Positions 1-10,223 of a stretch of DNA of 64,000 nt are shown piece after piece; within the stretch, counting starts at the first letter, position 1, and each line of letters begins with the position of its first letter. Source of the stretch: Linnemannia schmuckeri. Lineage: Eukaryota; Mortierellomycota; Mortierellomycetes; Mortierellales; Mortierellaceae. The notes below the pieces were generated by a model that was given only the letters and a program-made list of their open reading frames with translations, was not told where the DNA came from and ran no database searches. The stretch spans positions 1,027,649 to 1,091,648 of the forward strand of contig JANATG010000020.1 in assembly GCA_029449235.1 (NCBI GenBank). The letters run 5' to 3'. Both the position numbers and the translations under genes were made by a program.

Positions 1-2350
1 CGAAGCTGTCGAGGACTGGTGACCGAATCTCCAAAGTCATCCCAAGCATCCAGAATCCCGTGGCTGATCGCATATCCAGGCAGACCAGTCTCAAACTCGT
101 ACAGCAACTCCTCTTCAATCTCATCTTCCTCATCAAGCAACTCCTCAATCAACTCCTGATTGATGCTGGCTCCTGTGTGACTGCAGGCGACGGTAGCCTG
201 TGCTCGCAGGAAAGCCTTGCTGGTGTTCATGAATCGCCATCCGGTACACAACCAAGCCAGGTTGTGGTCCAGCACGAAGGGATCCTGGACGACGAGACCA
301 GAGAACATTTCTGGGAGGAATGTCCCTGCCGTTCCGGGCATGAACATGCTGCATCGCTTGCCGTCGTGATCGATAGCGCCGACAAAGTCATGGTCCGACA
401 TCTGGTTTCCAGGGACAAGGCGATCCTCCCAGTCCTGAAACTTCTCCGCCGCGTAGGTGAAAAAGCTGACCACCAGGTCCGTAACGGACTTGCGGATGGC
501 ACTCTTATCAAAGGGTCGTACGTTTGCCAGCTCAGTGTCGAAGGTGCAGTTGATAGACTGGATGCCTGAAGTGGTAGAGGTCTGGCCTCTGGTAGTTCCT
601 CTGGAAGCGGCGCTGCCAGCAGCAGTAGGTCCACCAACAGAAGAAGCAGTCCGACCGCCCTGTGGTGGCTGCTGCTTCCTGCGGCCTCGTCGAACCTTGA
701 TGTTGACTTTGGGTTTGGTATGGACGGACGAAGCGGAGGCTGGTACAGCAGGATTGCGACTACCAGCTTGACCAGCAGAGTCCTGAGACGGAACCTTTGG
801 CAGAGCATTGGTAGCCTTGCCAGTAAAATACCCAAAATCGACGCGTCGCCCCTGTTGATGCAACAGCTTGGGCAAGATACCCTTGGTCTGCAAGTAATGG
901 ATCGCAATCATGGCGACTGCAAAATTACCCAAAGCCTCATGGGAGCGACCATGGTTGTCCAGTGTCTTCTGGACTGCAAAAATGAATGGCTCGACGCGAG
1001 TGTCGATATCAGCATAGGCTTGCAGAAGATTGCGAGTATTGAGATCTGAAGGGTTGTAAAGGGTGACCTGGCAGGTGAGCTGGGTCTTGATATCGTAGAA
1101 GCAGACGTAGTGCGGGTTGAGATTGCAAGAGACATCGACGTATCGCTTTTCCGCCACCACAGACCTGAAACCCGCATCCTTGATTGTTTTCGCCAATGCG
1201 TGGATGTCCCGGACACGCTCTTCGCCCGAGGGGGGTTGTTTGCCGATGGTCAACCTCATGAGTCTCTCGACCAATTCTTCATCGGTACTGCTGCGAGAAG
1301 TCGACTGCTCCTGGCCCTTTTTGTTGGACTCTGAGGCTGAACTGGCATAATTGTCGAGGGGCCGTTGGATCAGCAATAGCTCGAGGTCATAGTCCGAGAT
1401 ATGGATCCCCTGTACCCAAGAGCTGTGTGAATGAGAGAGAGAAAATGATTAAAACGCACTGATTAGCTTTGATTTTTACACATTGTGCCAATGTGCGCAT
1501 CATCTGTTTCAGTGGGTGATCTGGCATGGACACAGTGTAACGCACCTGAGGATGATGGCATCCATTGAAGTAGCTTCTTGGACAGCATCAATGAGTTGCT
1601 GTTGCTTGCGCTGTCGGATCGAGTTCGGTGGAAGCTCCTAGTTGTTCGAGGAGAAAAAAATAGACGGCAGATGTCAGAGCATTTATATCTCTGGTGAGAA
1701 ACATCATCATGCTAACAGAGCGGGCGATGTTGATAGCAAATGCTAACCCGCAGTCTTACTGCTTCAAGCTCTCGAGTGTAATCATCAGAAACCGCATGGT
1801 GAAGCTTGGATTGCTGCAGGTCAACAAGACACTCGGTGCTGGTAAGGATGACTGCCTGCGGTGACGACGCCGACAGCCCATTTCTCTTCAGCATGACCAT
1901 CAAAAACTCGATTTCTTCTCGGTAGGGCTCTGGGACAAGGGTCACGAACCCTCTTCGAATCTCAGTCAGATCGGTACCATTCAGGACATAGGCGCAGTAG
2001 ATGAACTGACAGACTTCGATATTGGCCTCGTCGCCAAGGACAAGTTTCTCGGTGAGTCTTTCGGGCAGGATCTTGAAGCGGGGTCGGTTGTTGGTGATGT
2101 AGGAGACCACTCCGGATCCAGTGTTGAGACCGAGACGGGTGATGGCTCTGCCACGCCAACGGTGGGTCTGTTTCATGGTGAGTTGGTCATAGTAGTGAGC
2201 GATGTATGCAAACTTTGTGCTGAGCAACATGGGTGAAAAGGCGCTACCGGTGGATTTGTTGTTGTGCTCGATAGAGTTGAAGAGGAGGTGTTCGACGAGG
2301 TAGGCGACGAGTGTGTGCTCGACGAGAGTTGGCTCAAGGTCTGTTGTCAT
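1..2350 (-). CDS. Cid1/TUT-family nucleotidyltransferase (non-canonical poly(A)/poly(U) polymerase), C-terminus cut by window edge
   Basis: Three exons fit in one frame: 2350-1760, 1637-1546 and 1422 to the window edge. The nucleotidyltransferase core starts at the exon 2/3 join, where SWVQGIHISDYDLEL corresponds to the G-S...SDxDL motif and supplies two catalytic aspartates; VDVSCNLN downstream supplies the third. A central helical region (DIDTRVEPFIFAVQK, then MIAIHYLQ) is typical of Cid1/Trf4-type enzymes. A PAP-associated domain follows (DLVVSFFTYAAEKF, then VVQDPFVLDHNLAW). Such enzymes add A or U tails to RNA 3' ends. The first 200 or so residues are an extra domain I do not recognise. 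A basic, Gln/Ser-rich linker separates the core from the PAP-associated part. The usual Gly of the first motif is replaced by Ser (LSSWVQG). Family assignment is firm; nucleotide preference cannot be read from sequence. Confidence 0.85.
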
Positions 2351-3523
2351 CTTGTTGTGTTGTAGTGTAGGTGAATGAGTTGTGTTGGGTTATTGTGAGT
2401 TGTAGCGAAAGAGAGAGAGGAGAGAGTGTTCTTGTGTGTGGTTCAGGTGGGTGGATGTGAGAAGGTGAGTAGGTGAAAACGCGAGAAGGTGAGAAGGCAA
2501 GAAGATGAGAAAGCGAGGAAAGAACAGAGCGAAGGAGGAAGAAGAAGAGAGAAAAGGGAAAAGGGAAAAGGAAAAATGCTCATACGCTTTTGACTGATCA
2601 AATATGCGTCACTGTGAGGGACTGGGATATCAGCACCTTCATTGATGTTGTTTGCTCACCTGTGCTTTTTTCCCTTACTCGTCTCTTTTTTTTAACTCTT
2701 TTCTTCTACTTCTGGCGATTACGCTACAGCGAAGCACTAGGATCAGTGTGTGAAGTGGGTACATCAACTGGCGCGCTTATGTGTACATGTGTAAGTGTGT
2801 GTGTGATAAGTGGGCAAAAATGTGTCGCGTGACTGCCAGTAGTATTTTACGCGTCCCAGAAGCTTTTTTTTTTCTTTTGCTCGTGATTTTTCTTTTCTGC
2901 TTCCTCAACTCCTTCGCCTCCCAACAGTACTATATCGACGCCCTCAGGACACGATCCCATGGACAGCACGTTAACCGAACTCCATCAATTTCTTTGGCAA
3001 CTTCCGTGACTCTTGAATCGACTTTTAGGCTAAACCTCTACTCCTTCAAGCCCCCTCACGGAAGAGAGCAGGGACTTTATCAGTATCAAGGGTAGGGATC
3101 AAACCATCATCCTCGTACATCCCGACGACTCCAACAAGAACAAGACAGGAAGCAAAGGCGCGCATAGACCATAGGGACAAAGGAGGCAAGAACTCTACAG
3201 ACACATGCCAATTCCCTCTTCGTCATTCTCCCCACAATCTCCCAGGAGGCGCCTACCTACTTCGCACAATTAGCGATTGAAAAAAGATAACTTCGACGGA
3301 AATAAACTCTCTATTGCGCATGTATCTTGTTGTGCCACTTAAAATTTCAAGCATAAGCGCGAACAAGGATGTTCCACGTTTGCATCACGTGTAGGCGTCG
3401 AATTTCGGGCGTTCTTCATTTTTTTTTTTTTTTTGACGAGCAAAGAGCGCCTTCTGTGAACGTTCACGTCATTTTCTATCCCTTCTTCAACTCTCTCTCC
3501 TTTCACACCAACACACATCAACC
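2351..3523. other. Intergenic region between divergent genes
   Basis: This 1.2 kb lies between the start of the nucleotidyltransferase (-) and the YIPF gene (+), so it should hold both promoters. 2395-2580 is strongly GA-rich on the + strand. 2640-2720 and 3418-3434 are T-rich. The stretch just before the YIPF start (3485-3520) is CT-rich, like other presumed 5' leaders here. I see no convincing open frame, RNA gene or repeat. Confidence 0.6.
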
Positions 3524-5418
3524 ATGGCAAACAAGGGAGCCTACGCCGCCATCGAAATCGATGATGACGACGAGGTAAATGAACGCAACGCCCACATATC
3601 TCAGCTCAAAGAGAAGAACACAGGCAACGGGCGCCAGGAATAATCATATGCCGTCAGGCAGCCACAATGGAACAAAACGCCAAGAGAGCATAAGTTTCTT
3701 TATTGCCCTAGCCAAACCCAGTTGGTGGATGCAGTAAAGCACCAATTCAACACATGAGATCTCAACAAGAAAAATACTTTCGTCAGAAGCTGAGCACGAG
3801 GATGTGAGATGTACAACAGGATGAGGAATCCACCGTGGCGTCAATGACTGGGACGGGATGTAGTTTCTCCTGACCTAGAAGCTCAAACTGACCATACTAT
3901 TTGCCTTCGAATTGCACCTGATAGCTCCAATTCCAGAGTAGGTCTTTGACGCCAAACAGGACAAGCGTAGCAGGATGCGCGTATTAAGAATTTGCAACTG
4001 GACATATCAAGAGAACATGAAAAAAGGCGTTCAGGAGCTAAACTGGACGTTGGGACATAGAATGGAAAGGTCCACAGGAGCACCTGCGGCAACAGAATGC
4101 TGCTCTACGAAGCATATTGTTAACCACCAGACAAGCACCTATCCATATCATCGCCAAAGGTCCCCAGGACTATCGCCATTGCGTTGGACAAAACACCCTA
4201 TATTCTAGTGTTCTTGGCGTTACTCATGTTACGATATCTCTGATTGTTCTCCTCGTCCAGGCTTCGCGTCATCTTCTAACTCACCCAATGCAACCGGAAA
4301 TATCTCATCCAACAGTACGCCACAGCCCCGTCCCACTGGTAAGAACTTATGCCGAACCCCGAACATGACCGCGTTATAGGCTTCTCTTAAAAACGCCATA
4401 GTTACAATAATTAACTCGCTTGCTCTCATTGTTTCCTTACAAATTGTTAGGATTCGGAGGAACAGGAGCGTTTGACCCACACAGGAGCATCCAAGAGCAG
4501 GCGGGCGCGAGGCCTATCTGGTCTGTCGAATACTATGCAAAGTTCTTTGATGTCGACACTGCCCAGGTATGTATTGTGACAAAAAGATGAGCTTAATGTC
4601 TATTTGGAATATCTTTGTTTCTTCTGTTGCTCTTGGTTGCGGATATAAATAATAACACGAAGATGCTTCTTTTCTTTGGATACTTTTTATAGGTGATGGA
4701 GAGATGTTTTGCGAGTGTCATCCCCAAAGAGAATTTTTTGGATGTCATGCAAGGCAGCCCTGACCTCTATGGTAAACGCCCTTCTCACACACTTAAATCA
4801 GCTACTTCTTCCCAAGACAAAACAAAAGAAATGACCGGCCTCTTCCACATCCAATTGTTCTTAACTAACGCAAGCTCCTTCATTTCATATTTTACATCAC
4901 CCTTCAAAATAGGCCCGTTCTGGATTGCGACGACGGTAGTATTCGTCCTCTTCGTGATCTCCTCCATCGTCGAATCCATCAACGCCTACACCGCAGGAAC
5001 GCCCTACAAATACGACTTTACTGCCCTCACCTTCGCATTCGGAACAATCTATTCCTACGCTTTCCTCGTCCCTACCGTCATCTGGGGCGCGACCAAATAC
5101 TTCGGCTGCCAGCCAGACCTCCTCGACATGCTCGCCCTCTACGGTTACGGTTTGACGATTTGGATCCCCGTAGCGGTGCTGTGTGTGTTGCCGTTTGACC
5201 TGTTGCGGTGGGGGCTTGTGATTGTAGGTGCGACGGCATCGGGTTTGTTCCTGGTGAGGAATATGTACCCGGTTCTGTCGAGGGCTGAGGCGCAGACGAG
5301 CAAGAGTATTTTGATCCTGGTCGTTGCTTTGCATGGGCTTTTGGCGCTCATGTTGAAGTACAAGTTCTTTGCTTACACTGTTTCCGCTCCTTCTCAACCC
5401 CCTACTCCAACTCGTTAA
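3524..5418 (+). CDS. YIPF1/2-type Yip1-domain Golgi membrane protein
   Basis: Exons supported by frame and splice sites: 3524-3574 (MANKGAYAAIEIDDDDE), 4261-4338, 4451-4566, 4693-4771 and 4913-5418. The conserved signature IWSVEYYAKFFDVDTAQV, then SPDLYGPFWIA, is the YIPF1/2 (Yip5-like) entry to the Yip1 domain. About five hydrophobic segments follow, ending near the C-terminus. Yip1-domain proteins act in the Golgi/early secretory pathway with Rab GTPases. The acidic N-terminus and the Ser/Asn/Thr-rich stretch of exon 4261-4338 fit the family's variable cytosolic head. Exon 4261-4338 needs one base from a preceding exon, but the first exon ends in phase 0. A small exon between 3575 and 4260 therefore remains unplaced, or the first exon is wrong. 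Confidence 0.85.
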
Positions 5419-5748
5419 GTTTCTCCGTCTCTCGTTTTTTATCCTTCTTTGAATAATTGAATAATTGAATAATAAAACCCATGTTATTTTGATGATGTTT
5501 TTTTTTAATTTTTTTGATGATGGTGTGTGTGTGTGTGCTAAATCTTATTTACAAAGTGAAGTTGGGCGTTTACATCCAGAGAAGCAAGGGGTGGCAAATG
5601 GTGGTTCTAGAGAAAGAAAAAAAGATGTTGCTAAGGATAAAAGCGTGCAAAAATGCGATATTTCAATTTTCCCTTGATCTCTTTCCTTCTGATCCTGATC
5701 CTGATCCTGTCACCTGCCACTCGCTCACAATTCTTGGTTGTTCATTTT

Positions 5749-5780
<32 letters not shown>

Positions 5781-5792
5781 GCTGAGGAGGCA
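5419..5792. other. Shared 3' region of convergent genes, with (GTT)n microsatellite
   Basis: The YIPF gene (+) and the F-box gene (-) end towards each other here. The sequence contains an AATAAA at 5471-5476 and a GTT trinucleotide run at about 5750-5781. No gene is supported. Confidence 0.6.
5471..5476 (+). terminator. Candidate polyadenylation signal of the YIPF gene
   Basis: A canonical AATAAA lies 53 bases after the stop codon of the YIPF gene, in an AT-rich context followed by a T-rich stretch. Short AT-rich motifs are common here, so this is only a candidate. Confidence 0.45.
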
Positions 5793-8700
5793 TCAAGCAA
5801 TGACTTCGACTGAAGGCATTTCCTCGCCACCCATGGGCTCATCCGCTGCTGCCGGAGCGGCGGCGGCGGCTACTGCGGCTGCTTCCAAAAGCAACGATGA
5901 GGGCTCCAGTCCTAGTCCATGCTCGTGTAAGTGTTGTTGCTCCTGCTCCTGTGCTTGCGTCTGTGCTTGAATATCCATCTCGGAGACAGCTGGCGCGGTT
6001 GCATCGTCCGAAGCAATAGGAGCACTTGAGGAAGCAGCGGCAGCGTTGGAAGAAGAGGAACTGGTGATAGTGCTGACCCTGGCGACAAGCCGCTCCGCCG
6101 GCAACTCGGGTCCGCGCTCAACTGCTAACCGAGTCATCATCATATCATGCTCATTTTCCATCCAGATCCGACTCTTCTTCCGGCCCTGTCGTGCCAGTTC
6201 TGCCTGTCGGTCTTGTCCCAATGTCTTGATCTTGGTCATGGTCGCCAGCGAGAGGTTGGAGCAGCATTCGACGTTGACTTGTTCCAGACGCGAGTGTTTT
6301 GTCCAGGTTAGTGTGGCTTCGTCCAGAACAACAGTGGCTGTCGTCACTGACGTCGGTGAATTGGTGGTGGAGGTGGAGGACGAAGTCGCAGTTGATGTCG
6401 ATTCTACTGTTGTGGATCCTGAGGCCTCATCAGAAGTCGTCTCGGCCAAAGCAGACGGAAGTGATGGGCCCATCATTTCTTGGTCGTCGACGACAACGTG
6501 CGATCCTGAGGCAATGGTCGTCTGGCCAACAACCTCCTCGATCGCCGCTATACCCGCCTCGCTCAATAAGAAATCGTCGCCATCATTGTCGACATGACCA
6601 TGAGGCTTCGATAATGAGTGGTCGTTGTTGCCGTTATTGTGCGTAGAATCTACTCCCGTGACTTCTAAAGAAGAAACGGAGGAAATTGGACATCCAGCAG
6701 CGACAGAAATCGAGATTGGATCCTGTGATGCCTTGCTGCCGCCATCAACAATGACATCGTCGTCCTCAAGCCTCGACGGGATCGGAAGTGCCGGCAACAA
6801 TGGTGTACAGTGGAAGGCACCTAGTACGCGAGCCTCAACAGCCTGGAGAGAAATATAACCGTCCTGAACTTGAGCCTGCAGACTATTGTCGTCCTTGGCC
6901 AGATACGACGTGGAAGAAGAACTTGACGAAGAAGATGAGGATGACGAAGAGGACGACGAAGAAGATGATGTGGTCGATTCGTATGATGTCGAGAAAGCTG
7001 AGGCTCCAGATGCGATAAAGTGAGTGTGGCTGTGGTGGTGTCCGTATGCATCGCCTCCACGATCAATATCCTTGCCCTTGGATTCCCTCACACGCACCAC
7101 AGGCTCCTCTCCTTCCGCAACAATGCCAACCTCTTCCTCACCTTCATCCAAATCCATGTACACATCTCCCTCTTCCTTCAACTGTTCCTCAATCTCCTGC
7201 AGCTCCCCTCCCTGAACAACAACAACATCATCATCATCATGATGTGAGCTCTTGCGATGATACCGCTCCAGATCCAGACACATATCCAGATCCATGCCTG
7301 TCATCTCGTCTAGGTGGATTGAGAGATCCGTCTCCAGGTCCAGGTTCATGATCGTCCTAAGATCCATGGCGCTCGAGTGGTGGTGGTGGATTAGACCCAA
7401 CTGAGATTGCTTCTTGGGACCCCCGTTCGCACAGTAGATGGGTGCGACAAACTGCTGGCCGTGATCCATGTTGCTATCCATGTAATCATCTGCACCAGCG
7501 CCACCGTTAATTCCCTCCTCGTCGTTAAATTCGTCCTTGTTCCGTGCCGTATCCATGCTACGTTGTTGCTTCCTGAGTAGCTCGACTCTCTCTGCCTCAA
7601 GGTCATCCTCCAACTCTGCGCGCTCATGAACTTCCTCCGCCGCAATCAACACATGATTTGTCGGCTCTCGAGAAGGCAGCAAATTCTCGGTAGTCGACTC
7701 GCTGAGCGGATGGACAGGGGCTGGGGTCTGAAGTTGAGATCCAAAAGAAGAAGAGCCAACAAGGAGTGGAGTCGAAATAGGCGAATCCGCAGGAGAGCTT
7801 GCCAGTACAGTAGTCGCAGTCGAACCGACAACAACAGTTGTAGTAGACACCTCCTTGACCTCTCCTAGACATCTGCAAATGATCTCGGCTGTGCTCTCGG
7901 CAATATCTGTATAACTCACATTGAGATACCGCAACATCCCGCACTCGCGCATCACAGCCTCAATTGCGTTGGCCGAGAACTGCCAATGGTTGACATCCAG
8001 CAGCTCCAAATTCCGGCAATTGAGCGAAATCTGTTCCAGAATGTTGTTCGACAACTCACCGTGGACATCGTGGCAGCCCAGGGTGAGGACGCGCAGGTTC
8101 AACGCGCAGGGTCGACTCAGCATCAGTCCGACATCCCGCGCCTCCGATTCGAGAATATCCAACCGGAAACAATCCAGACCCGATCCATGCTCGCCAATCG
8201 CCGTGCAGGTGTCCTGGTTCAACATATCCTCCATCCCCAGCAAGACCAATGCCTTCAAGACGCCCTTGGCCGCAGCCGGTGTCGACAAACCCTTCATGAC
8301 AGTCATCAGACACTCTGTCTCGATATCCGAGTTGGAAAAGTCCAGATGCTCCAGAGTCATCTTACAAGCCTCCGTCAGCCCCAAGACCTCCTCCCTGAGT
8401 AAATGCATTCCTCCAGGAGCCGAAAATTTGTTGAGCTTCTTGCAAGCCTTTCCGAGCGCGGTCATCCGGCAGTTCTGGAAATCGTGCGATTTGAGGACCA
8501 AAGCCTCCAAGGTCTCGCCGTGGAACTTGGCCAACATATCAATCGTCTTGATCAACTCGTGTCCCTGACTGATCTCCCGGTGGTTATCGACGTGGACTAA
8601 TTTCAGACCATGTTGCGACGCTACAAGGCACGCCAGCGCATGGTCGGTGACAGAGTACGAGTGAGGAAAATGTTGCCAATGGGTCGCAACTTTGAGAGAC

Positions 8701-10223
8701 TCGATCTTGTGACAATTGGTGGCCAGGGAGAGGACTAAGCTATCAGAGACAAGTGCATATCGGAGGTCAAGGTACACAAGACTGGTCGTCTGCTCCAGAG
8801 TCAATGGCCATGTCGCAAGGAAGGGCTTGAAAGCGGATGAACTCGACGAAGACGAAGATGTTGTAGACCGACTATGGAGTTCCGTAAAGTTGCTAGGATC
8901 GAATGGTTGCTGGAATCCATACACCAATTGCGGTTCTCCACCAGCAGCAACAACAGCAGGCTGAGTTGAAGACGATGCCAGAGAAATCAGTGGCTGATTG
9001 GCTTCGTGTGAGTGTCCGGTGATTGTCATATCCAGAACGTCGTCCTGACCAACGGTGTCAACAAGAATATCCTCGTCCGCCTCTTCGATCGATCCAGCTG
9101 CCACAATAGCATCACCAGACTGGATAGCAACAACCTCGCCTCCTTGCTCCTCCATGTCCTGGATGGTCGGCGTTACATGAGTTGATCCGAATGGGCTGGG
9201 AACGGGTGGCAGAACCACTGGTGAGAACAACATGTGAGGGACTTCTGACACAACCGACTGTGGACTGCTGCCAGCATTCAAGATTTGCAGGAATGAACCT
9301 TGTACGCCCTGAGGGATGTCGGAGTTGTTGATCGATGGTTCCACAACGGAAGAATGCACAAGTTCAGGGTGCACCAAGGGCATGGCTGTAGCAACGAGCT
9401 GCTGTTGTTGGACTGGGAGCAACGGAGGTGTGGTCAAGAGACTGGCATCCAGTGGTGGCAACATATCCTCGTTGGTTGCATCCTGCATCATGGCTTCCCA
9501 GTCATCGCTGTCAGTGCTCGCTGTAAGAGCAGTGTTGATCGTCTCAGCAGGTTCGACTATAACCATAGTACCATTGACATCCGTTTCGTGAGTAGGCAAG
9601 ACGGTCCCACCAAGCTCATTGACGCCACCCTCGTCGCCAATGTTCTCTGCAACTGTTGTGGTCATGTGAGCGAAAAGGCAACGTGGCAACCGAGGGGCAT
9701 GACAGTGGACAAAATCGCTCAAGTACGGTCGATGGGCGAGCAGGTGTCGAATCAGATAGTCCTTGGGCGCCTCGTTCCTGGTCCACCTGAATCCGGTCAA
9801 GGTCTGAATGTCGACTTCGGGTAGATCAAAGGTGTCGTGGACCCATTTGAGATTGATACTCCTGGCAAAACTGGCGTAGGGGAGCGTCGTTCGAGAGGGA
9901 TCCATGCATCCTTGGAATAGCGTCCTGAGCAAAAGCATTGATCCGGTCTTGTCCATGACCCGACCCTCGGTCTCGAATTGGTATGTGAAAAGATAGGACC
10001 ATGGGTGGCGGTAAAGCTCCTGAAGGGCGGGTGCGGTCCAGGTCCGTGTGGTGAGAGCACAGTTAAGCAGGTCTTGGGGCTCCTGTGATAGGTGCATAAA
10101 GATCTGGATGATGAGGTCGAGCGGCAAGAGCTGGTTGTCCACCTGACTGCGCTGGTAATAGCGTAGAGGGGAGGCAGATGACGCCGACGATGAGGATGAG
10201 GATGAAGACGAAGGCGACGCCAT
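5793..10223 (-). CDS. Very large F-box / leucine-rich-repeat-like protein
   Basis: A single uninterrupted frame encodes about 1476 residues. I start at the ATG at 10223 (MASPSSSS), because upstream in-frame codons are not ATG. After a short Ser-rich leader, residues about 32-75 look like an F-box (LPLDLIIQIFMHL, then LLNCALTTRTW), the part that would bind Skp1 in an SCF ubiquitin ligase. Residues about 480-810 contain LRR-like units (LVYLDLRYALVSDSLV, LEHLDFSNSDIETECL, LRYLNVSYTDIAES) that could form the substrate-recognition face. Between and after these are long disordered stretches, including a run of about 18 serines and acidic regions. Fungal F-box/LRR proteins are usually 500-900 residues, so this one is unusually long and also intronless. 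F-box identity is likely; the substrate is unknown. Confidence 0.8.
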   Translation of the reverse strand: MASPSSSSSSSSSASSASPLRYYQRSQVDNQLLPLDLIIQIFMHLSQEPQDLLNCALTTRTWTAPALQELYRHPWSYLFTYQFETEGRVMDKTGSMLLLRTLFQGCMDPSRTTLPYASFARSINLKWVHDTFDLPEVDIQTLTGFRWTRNEAPKDYLIRHLLAHRPYLSDFVHCHAPRLPRCLFAHMTTTVAENIGDEGGVNELGGTVLPTHETDVNGTMVIVEPAETINTALTASTDSDDWEAMMQDATNEDMLPPLDASLLTTPPLLPVQQQQLVATAMPLVHPELVHSSVVEPSINNSDIPQGVQGSFLQILNAGSSPQSVVSEVPHMLFSPVVLPPVPSPFGSTHVTPTIQDMEEQGGEVVAIQSGDAIVAAGSIEEADEDILVDTVGQDDVLDMTITGHSHEANQPLISLASSSTQPAVVAAGGEPQLVYGFQQPFDPSNFTELHSRSTTSSSSSSSSAFKPFLATWPLTLEQTTSLVYLDLRYALVSDSLVLSLATNCHKIESLKVATHWQHFPHSYSVTDHALACLVASQHGLKLVHVDNHREISQGHELIKTIDMLAKFHGETLEALVLKSHDFQNCRMTALGKACKKLNKFSAPGGMHLLREEVLGLTEACKMTLEHLDFSNSDIETECLMTVMKGLSTPAAAKGVLKALVLLGMEDMLNQDTCTAIGEHGSGLDCFRLDILESEARDVGLMLSRPCALNLRVLTLGCHDVHGELSNNILEQISLNCRNLELLDVNHWQFSANAIEAVMRECGMLRYLNVSYTDIAESTAEIICRCLGEVKEVSTTTVVVGSTATTVLASSPADSPISTPLLVGSSSFGSQLQTPAPVHPLSESTTENLLPSREPTNHVLIAAEEVHERAELEDDLEAERVELLRKQQRSMDTARNKDEFNDEEGINGGAGADDYMDSNMDHGQQFVAPIYCANGGPKKQSQLGLIHHHHSSAMDLRTIMNLDLETDLSIHLDEMTGMDLDMCLDLERYHRKSSHHDDDDVVVVQGGELQEIEEQLKEEGDVYMDLDEGEEEVGIVAEGEEPVVRVRESKGKDIDRGGDAYGHHHSHTHFIASGASAFSTSYESTTSSSSSSSSSSSSSSSSSSSTSYLAKDDNSLQAQVQDGYISLQAVEARVLGAFHCTPLLPALPIPSRLEDDDVIVDGGSKASQDPISISVAAGCPISSVSSLEVTGVDSTHNNGNNDHSLSKPHGHVDNDGDDFLLSEAGIAAIEEVVGQTTIASGSHVVVDDQEMMGPSLPSALAETTSDEASGSTTVESTSTATSSSTSTTNSPTSVTTATVVLDEATLTWTKHSRLEQVNVECCSNLSLATMTKIKTLGQDRQAELARQGRKKSRIWMENEHDMMMTRLAVERGPELPAERLVARVSTITSSSSSNAAAASSSAPIASDDATAPAVSEMDIQAQTQAQEQEQQHLHEHGLGLEPSSLLLEAAAVAAAAAPAAADEPMGGEEMPSVEVIA

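Noticed and set aside
227..907. 226-codon frame on the minus strand
   Set aside because: It overlaps the nucleotidyltransferase exon in another frame; the correct frame carries the PAP-associated motifs.
4897..5397. 166-codon frame antisense to the YIPF gene
   Set aside because: Shadow frame of a conserved membrane domain.
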